From Adiantum capillus-veneris (taxonomy: Eukaryota; Streptophyta; Polypodiopsida; Polypodiales; Pteridaceae): a DNA stretch of 64,000 nt. The number at the start of each line of letters is the position of its first letter. The stretch's first letter is position 1. The DNA is taken from positions 158,242,247 to 158,306,246 of the forward strand of contig CM043943.1 of assembly GCA_014529385.2 (NCBI GenBank), read 5' to 3'. Positions 11,440 to 22,080 of the stretch are shown piece after piece. The translations under genes were made by a program, and so were the position numbers. Under the pieces are notes generated by a model that was given only the letters and a program-made list of their open reading frames with translations, was not told where the DNA came from and made no database searches.

Positions 11440-14400
11440 TTACCGATAGCCAAGAATTTCCCCCGTCCTAAGCATACCCTCTGCTGACAACAAGGCACAA
11501 GTAGTCCTAGACCAATCCTCCGAGTGTTGCTTGCGCCCGAGCGTCCATATTAGCACTTTGCTATCTTGTATAATTTCTGCGAAGCTTGCCACCTCAAGAC
11601 CTCCTTCAAACACATGACGGTTCCTTGTCTGCCATACATTATGTAAGAAGAAGTACCTGACGATTTGAGTGTTGATGAGGATGACAGGACCTTCTGAATT
11701 CTTCCCTCCAAGGAATAGATCAGTCTTGTAAAAACCAATTTTCCATGTTCTTTGGACCCACTTGCATATTTTCCCTGCGAGGCGTTTGATAGTTGGGCAT
11801 TCCATGAAGAGGTGGGCCAGATCTTCACTAGCCAACCTACACCCCAAGCATCAATCTGACCCAATCCCTCTTTCCTGAATCTTCACCCCCATCGGTAGAG
11901 CACCCCAAATTACCTTCCATAAAAATACCTTCATGTGCTGCGGAACCTTTGGCTTCCAGATGTTCTCCATTACTTGCTCCCACCTTTCCTTCGGCCATTG
12001 TTTTTTCCATATCTTGTTAAGGGGGCTAGACCAATCCTTCTTATGCATCATTGTATGGTAAATGCCTTTAGGATGGGGTTTCCATAAGAGACTGCTTCCG
12101 GGCCATTTCCAGGCATTCCAGTCAAACTCCAAATCACAGATAGGCATCCCTACATTGTCAAGCTCTTTCCTCACTTTGTGGACTAGCAAGACCTCTAAGC
12201 TATTCAGTTGGTACTGGGTAACCAGAAGGTCAATGGTTTTCCAACTCTTGTTGTCACTGTCCCAGAAGTGCCCCAGTTGATTCAGACCCTTATTATTCAG
12301 CTTCCTGACTGTCTCTATCCATAGGAAATTTGTGGCGGATCTACAACTTTGGAAAGCCAGGGGGACCAATGCAAAATGGAATTCTTGAAGTATCTGGTTT
12401 TTTCCCCCCACTTTAAGACTCCTGCTGCTCTATTGCATTTTCTTACCAATTCTCCTGAGCTGCCCCCCAGTCTTAGGGTAGTCCACGTCGGGGCTAACAA
12501 CTTGTCATGAACCTCCACCCCTCTCCACTTTCCACCTTTTGATCCAAGTTTAGTTGCTTCTATCATATCTTTGATCATGACAGCCCAAACTTGATCCTGT
12601 TTAGCCAATGAAACAACAAATTTGGTGCAACAAGTTTCTGCATGGGCCACAGGGTTCAGAATTCCAAGGCCTCCTTGATTCCTCGACCGAGCAACTAATT
12701 CCCAACAGGCCCATTGCCATGGCGTGGAGGATTTCGTGTTTTTTTTCCATAAAAACCTTTTCACTGATTTTAAGAACTCTTTCCAGTGACACTTAGCCAT
12801 CTTGAGAAGCAGGCTAGTGAAGGCAATATAAGGAATCATAAAGGCATTTATCACTTTTATCCGACTTGGGAATGGGAGAAGAGCATACTCCCACCTACTC
12901 ATTTTTGTTTTGATTTTTTCAAGCACCCACTCAAATCTTTGCGTGTGAGTTATGTCCACCCCCAAGGGGGCTCCCAGATGTCTGAAGATATTCTGTTTTG
13001 TGACAATCTCCTACGACCACTCAGAAGGGTCAAATGAGTCATTTTTCGATAGGGAGATCAGCCTTGACTTCTCTATATTACACTAGGACCTCGAAGCTAC
13101 TGAAAATATTTGTACATTCTCCAGAGCTTTCCTGATGACCTAGGGGGCACGCCTTCAAGAAGAGGAGAGAATCGTCTGTAAAAAGTTTTGCTAGGAGTTG
13201 GCTATTTCCTGGCAAAGCCAGGCCCTTGCAACTCCCCTCGTTCCGCACTAGCTTCGAGCGTCGTGATTAAAGGATGTGATCCTATGGCAAAAAGCAGGGG
13301 GGCCAGAGGGCATTCCTGCTTAATAGACCTTTTGACCTCAAAAGCGCCCACAATCCTATCGTTAAATAGGAGCTCTGACTGGCTTCCAACTCCCAGTACA
13401 CTTACTAGACGACATAGGCGCGGCCCAAAGCCCAGAGCTTCCATGAAGGCTTCTATATATGTCCATGTAATTCTGTCATAATCCTTATCCAGGTCCAGCT
13501 GTAGAAGTATACACTCTTGCTTTGTGACAGTTGCGTACTCGATGCCCACCATTGCTGCCAAGATGTTATCGTAAATGGACCTTCGTTTGATGAACCCATG
13601 TTGATGGGGAGAGATGATCTTGGTTAGTAAGGGGGCTAGTCTGATGGGGAGAGATGATCTTGGTTACTAAGGGGGCTAGTCTGAGGGCTACAACTTTAGC
13701 AATAATTTTGTAGGCCACCGACATCATCGTTATAGGGCGCTAGTGTTTCAGTTGAGAAAAACAGATCTGTTTGGGGATGGGTTTGATAAGCCCTCTCTTT
13801 ACACTTATCTCCAACAACCCTTCGACAATGGATTTATTGGCCAACCTTGTGATTGGGACCTTGAGATCGTCCCAAAATTCTCTATAGAATTCCACCATCA
13901 TCCCTTCCCAATAGGGGACTTTTCCTTGCCAAGGGCTTGCAATGCTAGTGCACATTCGTCTTCGGAAATGCCCTTTCCAAGAAATTAGCTTCTGAGTGGG
14001 GAATCTTCTTCTTGACACTCTGAAGTAAGGACCTCTGGCTTCGTCCACTTCTTGGGATTGGATTTCTGGCCATCCAATGATTTGACTAAGATAGCTCAGC
14101 ATCAGACCAACCATCTCATCCTGGTTATGAACTGTTGTCCCTTTCTCATCATCGAGCAAGCGGACGTGGCCTCGACTCTTCTTGATTTTTAAAGCCCTAA
14201 AAAAATGAGCTTGATTAGAGGCTTCAGGTTGAAGGGCAGTCTCCCTGGAGAGAAGCCTTACCTTTCTGATATCTTCTAACTGCTCATTAGCAAGGTTAGA
14301 TTTGGCTTCGAGCCATCGTTTGTGCTCATCCTCAGTAGCAAGACCATTGGCTTTTTTGGAGGTAAGCAATTATGTAGAAGGTGTACCTCCCTAACTTTCT

Positions 14401-15320
14401 TGATTCGGGGGCCCGAGGTTTTGATTGCTTTCTGGATGCTCCGAGCAAAGAGGTTCCACACATTGTGTTTGTTGAGGTCGACATCTTTTTTGAGCTTACC
14501 TAGTGCTTTCTTGGTTAGATTCCTGAAAAGAGTGTCTTTGAATAGGTGTGCCCCTGTTACTAACAGTTTTTTCCCACCTCTTGGGGTCTGCTCCTCCCTT
14601 GTATTCTTCTTAAAATGTATGTGCAGAAGTATGTGATCCGAAAGGCTTTTTGTTGGGACTACCTTCATCTCCATCAACGACGGTATCCAATCAGCTTGGT
14701 GTGAGCAATAGCATCTGTCCAGTCTAGACGCAGTGCAGGCATACTAGAGTGTAGGTGAACCCAAGCGTGCTGTTCCATGGGCCGATTCCCCATAAGTTGA
14801 TCATCGCCCATTTTTCGCACAAACTTTGCCATTTAGACCTTTCCGAGCCAGCCAGCATACTGGAGGATCCTATTCTATCCCTGCTCTTTTCTACCATATT
14901 GAAGTTGCCAACCAACAACCACTCACCTTCAATAGGAGTATCTCTAAGATGCATCCATAGTTTAGCTCTGTCTTTTGCATTGCAAGGGCCGTACACATTC
15001 ACAATGGTGTAGGGATGCCCTTCCCATCTGATTCTAATCCCTAGGATTCTGTCGGATGGGTGGTTTAGAACCAAATTTGGCTCCAATTCTCTGTCCACAA
15101 TGTTGAAAACACCACTGAAATCGTTATTTCCTTCTCCATAGAATACTAGTTTCTTTCCTAGCGCCTGCTTTCTCTTGCTATGGGCATCTAAGTGGTGTTC
15201 CTAGATGGCCCAGGAGTTGACTTCCTTCTCCTTTTTTATTTCGTCCCAGAATAGGGTACTCTTCTTACGGGTTTTCAACCCCTTTCCGTTCCAAGATTGG
15301 ATAGTGAGAGACTCCATCAT
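11440..15320 (-). pseudogene. LINE ORF2 (endonuclease-reverse transcriptase), degenerate
   Basis: Tandem ATGs at 15320/15317 are followed by the APE-type endonuclease start (IQSWNGKGLKTRK) and, near 14950, VNVYGPCN with a GNFN motif in place of GDFN. The RT region follows at about 14300-13060: 'SVKRGLIKPIPKQ', LDLDKDYDRITW (motif A), KQECPLAPLLF (motif B), and FTDD near 13170 where F/YADD is expected. Downstream come 'SRWEYALLPFPSRIKVIN' (near 12900) and a C-terminal zf-RVT-like region ending 'LFMECPTIKRL' (near 11800). Stops and frame changes occur at least six times, including a 40-bp duplication at 13602. The enzyme would nick target DNA and reverse-transcribe LINE RNA; this copy cannot. 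Confidence 0.85.
13602..13681. repeat. 40-bp tandem duplication inside LINE RT
   Basis: tgatggggagagatgatctt...ctagtc occurs at 13602-13641 and again at 13642-13681 with one difference (ggttag/ggttac). Forty is not a multiple of three, so it shifts the RT frame between the 'QLKH' block and motif A. Confidence 0.9.
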
Positions 15321-15417
15321 TAATGAGGGGTTCATTGGAAAAGAGGAACGAATTCTTAAGCATCTGAATCATCCCCCCCCCCCCCCCCTCCCCTTTGGTC
15401 TCAGGATAATCCGGGGG

Positions 15418-17103
15418 TTAGAAGTCTGGGGATTTCTTTTCTTGCAGTGCTACAAATGGATTGTGCAGTGGGACAGTGCACCCCCCTCCTTTCAATGGGG
15501 TGGAGGACACACTAGAACCCTTCACCTCAAGTGTTCTCACTACTTGAAGTACTTTGGAGTCTCTTGCCACTGCCTTCACCCTTTTGGCTCTTTTCAGACC
15601 AGGGACTTGAACAGTCGTCACCGTCGTCACTGTCATAAATTTCGGGGTAGCAACGGGAGTAATGATCTTATTATTATTGCATGCACCTTCAAAAATTCGT
15701 TGTATGGGAACCAATTCCTCCACAATCTTTTCCTACATTTTTACATCCATAATACCTTCTTTATCCTTCCTTGCATTTGCCCCTTTGTTACTACCTCCTT
15801 GTTTCTCCAGCCCTTCCATCTAGGTTTCCATTTCACTGGTGGCCTGTGCTGTCGGAGCTGCAGTACCATTAGACTTCAAGGGGCAATCCTTGGCGAAGTG
15901 TCCAAAGTTGTTGCATTCAAAACATGCTCCAAAGTATGTTCCAAAGTTGAGCAGAATAGTAACAAGCCCAGCTCCGACATTGATAACCATGCTCTTAGGT
16001 GGCGTTTTAGACACATCCTAGCCTATACAAACCCTGTTTGAGGTCCTGCCAAACCCTCTCTTGCTAGGTATAAATAAGGGAGTGCCCAGTTGACTAGAGA
16101 GCATCCTGAGATTATCCCACAGCCAATTAAGCAGTCCCACAAACTCAACCCAGACCAGATGAAACCCTTGTAGAGATTTAGATGAGTCGAACACTAGCAC
16201 CCAAGGCACCACACAGACCGTAGTCCTATTAAATACTAGGGGCCCTTTGTCGAGGATCTTTTCCACATTGGAGGCCTCTTTGAATCTCACTGAACAAAAC
16301 CCTTCAGCTAGGTAAAAAGTACTTTCAACTGCTCCTCCATGACCAAGAATTTGAGGGCCCTGAAGCCATTGAATCATCTCAAATCTGTTCGGGATTCTTC
16401 CACTGAACCCAAATACCAGCGTTAGCTGAGCTTGCCTGGCTAAGTGTTTTTTGATAAGTTTTGGTGGAATCGCTACAGTAATAGCCTCGATAACCTCCAC
16501 CTACTGTGGCAAAGACTTTCTTAAAGCAGAATAGGTATGATCTGCCAACCCGTCTTCAACCAGCCCACTGTAATCTGTTTGGGAGCAAGTTCTTTCGTTG
16601 TTGTTAGGGCCGGACTCAATCATTTTTTTGTCTTCCATGAGCTCTTGCTGAAGTCTAGCTCTTGTATTCTGCATTTTTTTGATATCTCCTTCACCCGACA
16701 TCCCTTCTGATGAGCCTTTTCCATAATCCTTATAGTTAGGCCCCTTGAATATGCTAGCAAACGAGACGCCTGGCCTGCGACCTGCATATTCACTTGACGC
16801 CTTATTAACGTTCGAACAAATGGGACCCTGAGGGACCCCATCTTTGCTGGTTTTTACCTCGAATTTGAACCCTTGAGCTGAGGCCATTTTCTCCCTTGTT
16901 TTCTCCAAGGGAACTTTTTCGATCGAGATAGTTTTGTCCTTTTTCGTGGTTGAAGCTTTTGGCGAATTGGGGCTCAACATTGTCGCATCATCCAACGGTC
17001 TCAAGACCGAGCCGTCGCCTTCATCCATCGGCACAGCTAGCTCCATTTCGGGTATTTTACCCGCCGCTAGCATCTTTGAAAATTCGACAATATCGGGTTC
17101 CAT
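15418..17103 (-). pseudogene. LINE ORF1 (gag-like, zinc knuckle), interrupted by stops
   Basis: The first ATG is at 17103. One frame is maintained to 15418 (about 560 codons) but is cut by in-frame stops near 16501, 16018 and 15820. Because the frame is preserved across all three, these are point mutations rather than indels. The middle part (about residues 200-360) resembles the DUF4283-type region of plant LINE ORF1 (FGFSGRIPN, then a VRF strand and a VPWVLVFD stretch). Around 15900 there is a CCHC knuckle, CFECNNFGHFAKDC (C-x2-C-x4-H-x4-C), a nucleic-acid binding motif. The expected role is binding LINE RNA in the retrotransposition particle. Confidence 0.8.
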
Positions 17104-17841
17104 TATCAAGTGACTCGGTTAACCTCAAGACCCTAGGAGCAACAAGGCTCTAAAGCACTTAAACAAAAAGCGCAAGGGAGATAATAATCGCTTTGACTCG
17201 AAGCTAGATGCTGCAAAGACTCTGAAAAGCAAAACAATACTCCTAAAGTAAAACACCACAAAGCATAGGCCTATGGTAATTATCGCCTTCCTTCTTAGAT
17301 AATAATCGTAGGGAGCAAAAAGATAATAATCGCTTGTTGAAATCTTGATAAGCTCACTACAAAGGCAGTAAATAAGCGCTTGTTTGTTGATACCAAATAA
17401 GCGCGCTCTTAGGCGGATGGGGGAGAGACTCAGGCCCTTGGCCGAGGTACAACGGGTGAGCACTAATGTTGAGCTTATGAAATAAGCTCTGAATCACCAA
17501 GTACAATCCGCAGTGCTCTCAGCACCTCACTTGTCGGCACAGGCCCTCTACCGAAGTCCTTGTTGACTCAATTGCTACCCAAAGCTTGCACACCAACCCT
17601 AGCCGAGTACCTGCTTATGAAAAGTGCTTCCAAACCTGCCTCAGCTACCCTTCCTGTGTCAGCCCCCAAAGCATCGCTCCTGAGACAGAGCTTCTTCCAT
17701 CACTAACCTAGCTCATTTCTTGAATCGTTCGTTTCAAACTTAAAACTCTATGTTGCACATTTTGCTAGACTCACCTAGCTCACAATTTTGTTTTTTTTTC
17801 ATTTGAAAAAAGTAATTTAAGAGTCATTCAATACAAAACTA

Positions 17842-17877
<36 letters not shown>

Positions 17878-17878
<1 letters not shown>

Positions 17879-17978
17879 ATCACTAATGGAGACAATGAAC
17901 AAAGGCATGAGTGTCTTAGAGTCGAGCTCATCACTAATGGAGAGAAGAACAAAGGCATGAGTGTCTTAGAGTCGAGCT
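17878..17978. repeat. About 50-bp tandem duplication
   Basis: catcactaatggaga...gtcgagct is present at 17878-17928 (51 bp) and again at 17929-17978 (50 bp), differing by a few bases near the start. Confidence 0.9.
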
Positions 17979-18597
17979 ATCATGAAAACTACATGGAATA
18001 GGGTGCAAAGACCTTGAGAAGTATTTTTGGCAAGCATTTTCTAGCGACAGCTTTTTGAATCTAGTGATAAAATTTTAAAAAGATTCCGAACCTCTCGCCC
18101 TTTATCCTACCAACCCCAAACCTTTGGCACACCCCTCCTATTTGAAACCCAATTTAACCCTGAACCTTTAGCCCTCTATCCACACACCTCTTTCCCCGTC
18201 ACCATGTCTCTACCAACCCTAGACCTTGAGCTTTCAAACATACCCCTCTTTGTCCCTCCGTTAATTCTTCTAACTCTAGAATCAAAAGGCTAAACCTCTC
18301 ACACATTCATACACTTCTTCCTCTTCATTACTCTTTTGACCCTGAAATTTGACGTCGAATTGAAGGTACCTTGTTTGACAACATCGTGCTTTGTAACAAG
18401 TATGTTGCCGCAATTTTGGTTGCAGGACAAATTATGGGGTATCTAGTGAGATACCCTCAAAAAAGTGAAGCAAAACGTGATTGAAAGTGACGCATGGATA
18501 GAGAGATAGATAGAGAGAGAGAGAGAGGGAGAGAAGCCACGTGTGAGAACCTCCTTGAGGCGAAGCATAATTTTTGCGCGTAGCTTCAGGTTGGAGC

Positions 18598-18600
<3 letters not shown>

Positions 18601-18658
<58 letters not shown>
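18601..18658 (+). repeat. (GA)n microsatellite
   Basis: A perfect (GA)n tract of about 58 nt preceded by 'ttggagcgta'. It is one of many (GA)n/(TC)n tracts in this window, here outside the Helitrons. Confidence 0.95.
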
Positions 18659-18659
<1 letters not shown>

Positions 18660-19555
18660 GCGCAGGCGGGAGTGGAGTGCAGGGTCGGCGCAAGGATGTA
18701 TAGTTGCAGCCAATGGTAGTCGAGGTGAGCTGCAAGGCGTCCTGCTCAGGGGCTGAGTCCCTCTCGGTGTGCCATCTCCCTGCGGGCAGGCTGCAGGTCG
18801 AATGCAGGTCAACTCTCGGCATGAGTGTGCAAGGAAAGAAGTCCGATTGGAACGCGGACAGAGAGGGAGATGGCGTTGTGCAGGGCATTGGGGAGAAGTT
18901 TGCAACAGACAGAGAGGCGAGGAGGTGAGAGAGGCGGGCGGCATAGGTATGTCCGTGATCGCAAGCACCGTGCAAACGGGCACGTAAGAGAGTTTCCCTT
19001 TTCAAAATGGGACGGTGGGAAGAATCCTGAAGGTTAATTAATTAATGAATGGTGCAAGGGACCTAGGTATAGGTCGTGCCAATTTTGTAAAGTGCGTTTA
19101 TTGGTGCGAATCTATGGGGATACTCCATCCCTTTGAGTGGAAAAGGGGAAAAAATGGGACGTGAAGGTGAGAGAGAGGGAGAGAGAGTGCCACGTGTGAT
19201 TGCAAAAGGGGAAAAGAGAGATTTTTTATGACAGGTGGAGCAGAGAGTCGCGGACAGAGAGAAAGACACACAAATTTTTTTGCATGGAGGCTATCGGGTT
19301 CACTACGGCAATTGCCAATGTGCATGGTCGTGATGGTGCGATCCATTATTTGCTTGTTGTGGGCATTGCGGCAAAGAAGCATGGCTATGGTTGGACTGCA
19401 GGCCAAAGACCGCGGGCGTCTCGTCGGCATTGCCACACAGCAGGGCGTGCAAAGGCAGTGGGAGTGGTAGCGAGACATGGAATGTGGGATGGCATAGGTG
19501 GAGAGAAACGATGGGATGCACATTGCCTTCAACACTAAGGAGGCAACAAAAATCC

Positions 19556-19593
<38 letters not shown>

Positions 19594-20040
19594 GTGCCTT
19601 CAATTCTGAAGCATTGTTTGGTGCGATTGGGAGTTTCCCCTTGGGGGATGCTCAAGATATACATCTAAGTGGTGCAGTGGGGGTGGGGATTCCCTACATC
19701 ACCTGCATGTTTCCCGCATTGCATGGCAGAGACAAGGAGAGTTTCCCTATGAGGCATCCTCAAGGTAAGAGGACGTCCCATGTAGAGAGGAAGGCATAGT
19801 ATCTGCATTGGGGAAGGAGGGCGCATGTCAAAGAGAGATAGAGGGAGGGGTGTCATCATGTGTAGGGAAGAACAAGAAGCACAAGGGCTTCACAGAGGTG
19901 GCGATAGCGAGAGATGGGGCAGGCGCAACATAGTGCGAGTGACAGAGTTCTTTTTCTTTTGGATGTGGAGATTCTTGAGATTCCTTTAGGAATCTTAGAG
20001 AGAAATTAACTCTCGTTCAAAATTTAGACCGAGTAGGTCG

Positions 20041-20727
20041 GCTCTAATTATGGCCTTGTCGTAATTTCAAGGCAACTTATATTGTTACGTGGAAGTTTGG
20101 TGACTAACTTGAGGGAATTGTAGCAAAACAATGTTCTTTTGAGAAGTTTGATGTCTAGTGGAGTATAGGATTTATCTTCGGCTTTATTACCTCCCACTTT
20201 TTTTAGGTGTAATCCCTCTCGCTTCAGACTAATGATAGGATAGAGATCCATCTTCCCTTTGTTACCAATGGTATGACAGGTAAAGGATTGGTTTTTAAAG
20301 AGAATTTTATTTGAAACCTCGTGGTAGGCGTTGGTTAAAAATCGGCTTGCTTGCCATCTTGGTGACGCAAGCCGAGTCGGTTGCCAATCAAAAGCAACCG
20401 TCTGACCAAAATGGTCAACATGGCCACTGCACGATGCGCTCGAACTCAAGACTTGTTGCCTTGCACTCGAATGCTTTACCATTATGTTGCGTGCATGCGT
20501 TTGTGGACATCATGCAGCCCTTGCTTAATAGTGTATAAATTTTGATGCCCCTCCCAACCAAAAAGTGTCCTGATTGGCTATGCCAGTTCCGCCCACCTAC
20601 ATGCATGCAAGCAGGCCCAATATTTATCCATTGCCACTTGGAAGGCCAATTGAAAGATAGATCTATCCAAAGTTGGTTCATTGTAGATAGAGCCAATTGA
20701 AAGATTAGTAGAATGAGTATTATGCTT
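20041..20727. other. No gene recognised
   Basis: Mixed unique sequence between the simple-repeat zone and the LTR. Short frames on both strands (for example 20048-20482 minus) show no domain I can name. Confidence 0.5.
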
Positions 20728-22061
20728 GTTGAAAAAGAAGTCCCACATTGTTTCACTTTTTAAAAATGCTTGAACCTCATTGGTTGCACGATAGCTTAAG
20801 GGATTAATTATATTGTAATGCATAGTGACTTGAGCTCCATGCTTATAAAAGAGCCCTATGCTAAATGATAAGTCATTCTTGGATGAACTCTCCTCTTTGT
20901 AGAATTGATGGTCACGAGGCTTATGGGCTTTCTATGCCCATGTAGCTCTTGATTTCTAATAACCAAATATACTTTTTTTCTTATTAGTCATCTTTGTTCT
21001 TGATCATGTGTATGTGAGATTGTATTAGTGTGATTCTAGATCTCTAATCCCTTTTAAATTCATCTCTTCTATCCACATCATTGGCGATGGTGTGTGAGGG
21101 CTATGCCTTCCTTCTCTTTCTCTCTCTACAAAGTGTGTGATTAGTGTGTGTGCATGCGTAAGTAGTTGTTAACGGTTTGATCGAATGGGCGCCCACCTGG
21201 CTGGACACGTAGCCGAACACCACATTCGTACTCTATTATTTTTCCAAGCTAGTGTAGTGATACTTTGTGCAAATCTTGATTCCAGAGTAGCAGGTCAATT
21301 TCCGGAGATATAATGATAAGTGTAAAAGCCATGTGAGTTGGCAACTGGCCATTTAGAAAGCCCTAGGTATAAAGGTCAATAGCTTTAATGTGAAAGTAGG
21401 ATTATCTTTGGGAAGAAGAAAGGAGCTCTAAAAACGTACACTCAAGCTACGAAGCTGCCCCAACTTGTAATCAACTTTTCTAATGATTGGGTATTCCATT
21501 TTTTATTCCAAAACTTTCATTGCGTTCTTCTCTCTTTTCTCTTTCATTTAAGTTTAAGCATTGTCAGTTTTGTTGTGGTTTGTGACTACGTGTTTGTGAG
21601 TCTTAATTGCAGATTTGAGTGCTTAAATCATTGTTTTCTGAAGTTTTGACCAAGGAGAGTGTTCTTACACCATAGGGTAACATTTCTTCTGTTGCAATTT
21701 TCAGGACCTTTTTCATGATGGATTGTGATTTTAATACCTTGTCGAATTGCGATCAGACTTGGTAGGATAGTGCCCCTAGGAGTCTTATACCTCCTCCTAA
21801 AGTTTTGTTGCATTTCGAGTCCGTTCAAATGTCAAAATGGCTTGATGATCTAGAGTGGTGAGAAGGAACATATGTGGATTTCCCTAATCATTGAGTGGTG
21901 GTTTGCTTGTTGCATTGGTGTGTTTGTTTGTTAGGTCACCTTTTGAGATTGACAACCTCAATGAGTCTCCGTGCCCCATCCAAATCACCTTCCTGAGTAC
22001 CGACATTATGTTAGTGCTGGATAGCTATGCTACAGACGTCCATCGTGGTGACCCGCTAACG
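20728..22061 (+). mobile_element. LTR of a pol-less retrotransposon (plus orientation)
   Basis: Starts TGTTGAAAAAGAAGTCCCAC, a common plant LTR opening. A TATAAAA box lies at about 20845 (gcttataaaagagccc). It ends 'cgctaacg' one base before a primer binding site at 22063. Length is about 1.33 kb. From 20909 onward it matches the inverted LTR at 27161-28333 block by block. The first ~180 bp (U3) differs from that copy but partly matches 29000-29110. The PBS is on the right, so internal sequence extends rightward. No same-orientation 3' LTR was seen. Confidence 0.75.
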
Positions 22062-22062
22062 T

Positions 22063-22080
22063 TGGCGCCACTGTTGGGGA
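22063..22080 (+). promoter_or_regulatory. Primer binding site, tRNA-Asp-like
   Basis: TGGCGCCACTGTTGGGGA resembles the complement of the plant tRNA-Asp 3' end (TGGCGCC-TTGCCGGGGA type), with a few mismatches. Its position directly after the LTR end supports the call and fixes element orientation. Confidence 0.65.

Larger units (their letters stand above)
11231..17692 (-). mobile_element. Nearly full-length, inactive L1-type LINE
   Basis: Read on the minus strand: a ~580-bp 5' region, ORF1 (17103 to 15418), a 98-bp gap, ORF2 (15320 to 11440), about 200 bp of 3' UTR, and an A tail (T run at 11231-11240 on plus). ORF order, sizes and domains fit plant L1 elements: gag-like zinc-knuckle ORF1, then endonuclease-RT ORF2 with a C-terminal cysteine/histidine region. 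Both ORFs carry stops and frameshifts. A candidate target duplication is 'agacagagct' at 11217-11226 and 17683-17692. It is short and not proven, so the 5' boundary is approximate. The same family left truncated copies at 385-505 and 34910-35180. Confidence 0.85.
17693..20040. other. Gene-poor stretch with simple repeats
   Basis: Contains (TC)n at about 17843-17878, a C/T-rich segment at 18080-18330, (GA)n at 18601-18658, and (TC)n at 19560-19589. Apparent open frames across 18430-19850 are short, overlap on both strands and depend on repeat translation. I recognise no domain. Confidence 0.55.

Noticed and set aside
12062-14636. Plus-strand open frames across the LINE
   Set aside because: They are antisense to recognisable ORF2 domains.
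15205-16041. Plus-strand 278-codon open frame
   Set aside because: Antisense to LINE ORF1 end and ORF2 start; composition is F/H/C-rich with no domain.
11217-17692. Firm target-site duplication for the full LINE
   Set aside because: Only a 10-bp match at a guessed 5' boundary, so kept as a candidate only.
18080-18330. C-rich repeats as degenerate telomere sequence
   Set aside because: No regular CCCTAAA periodicity.
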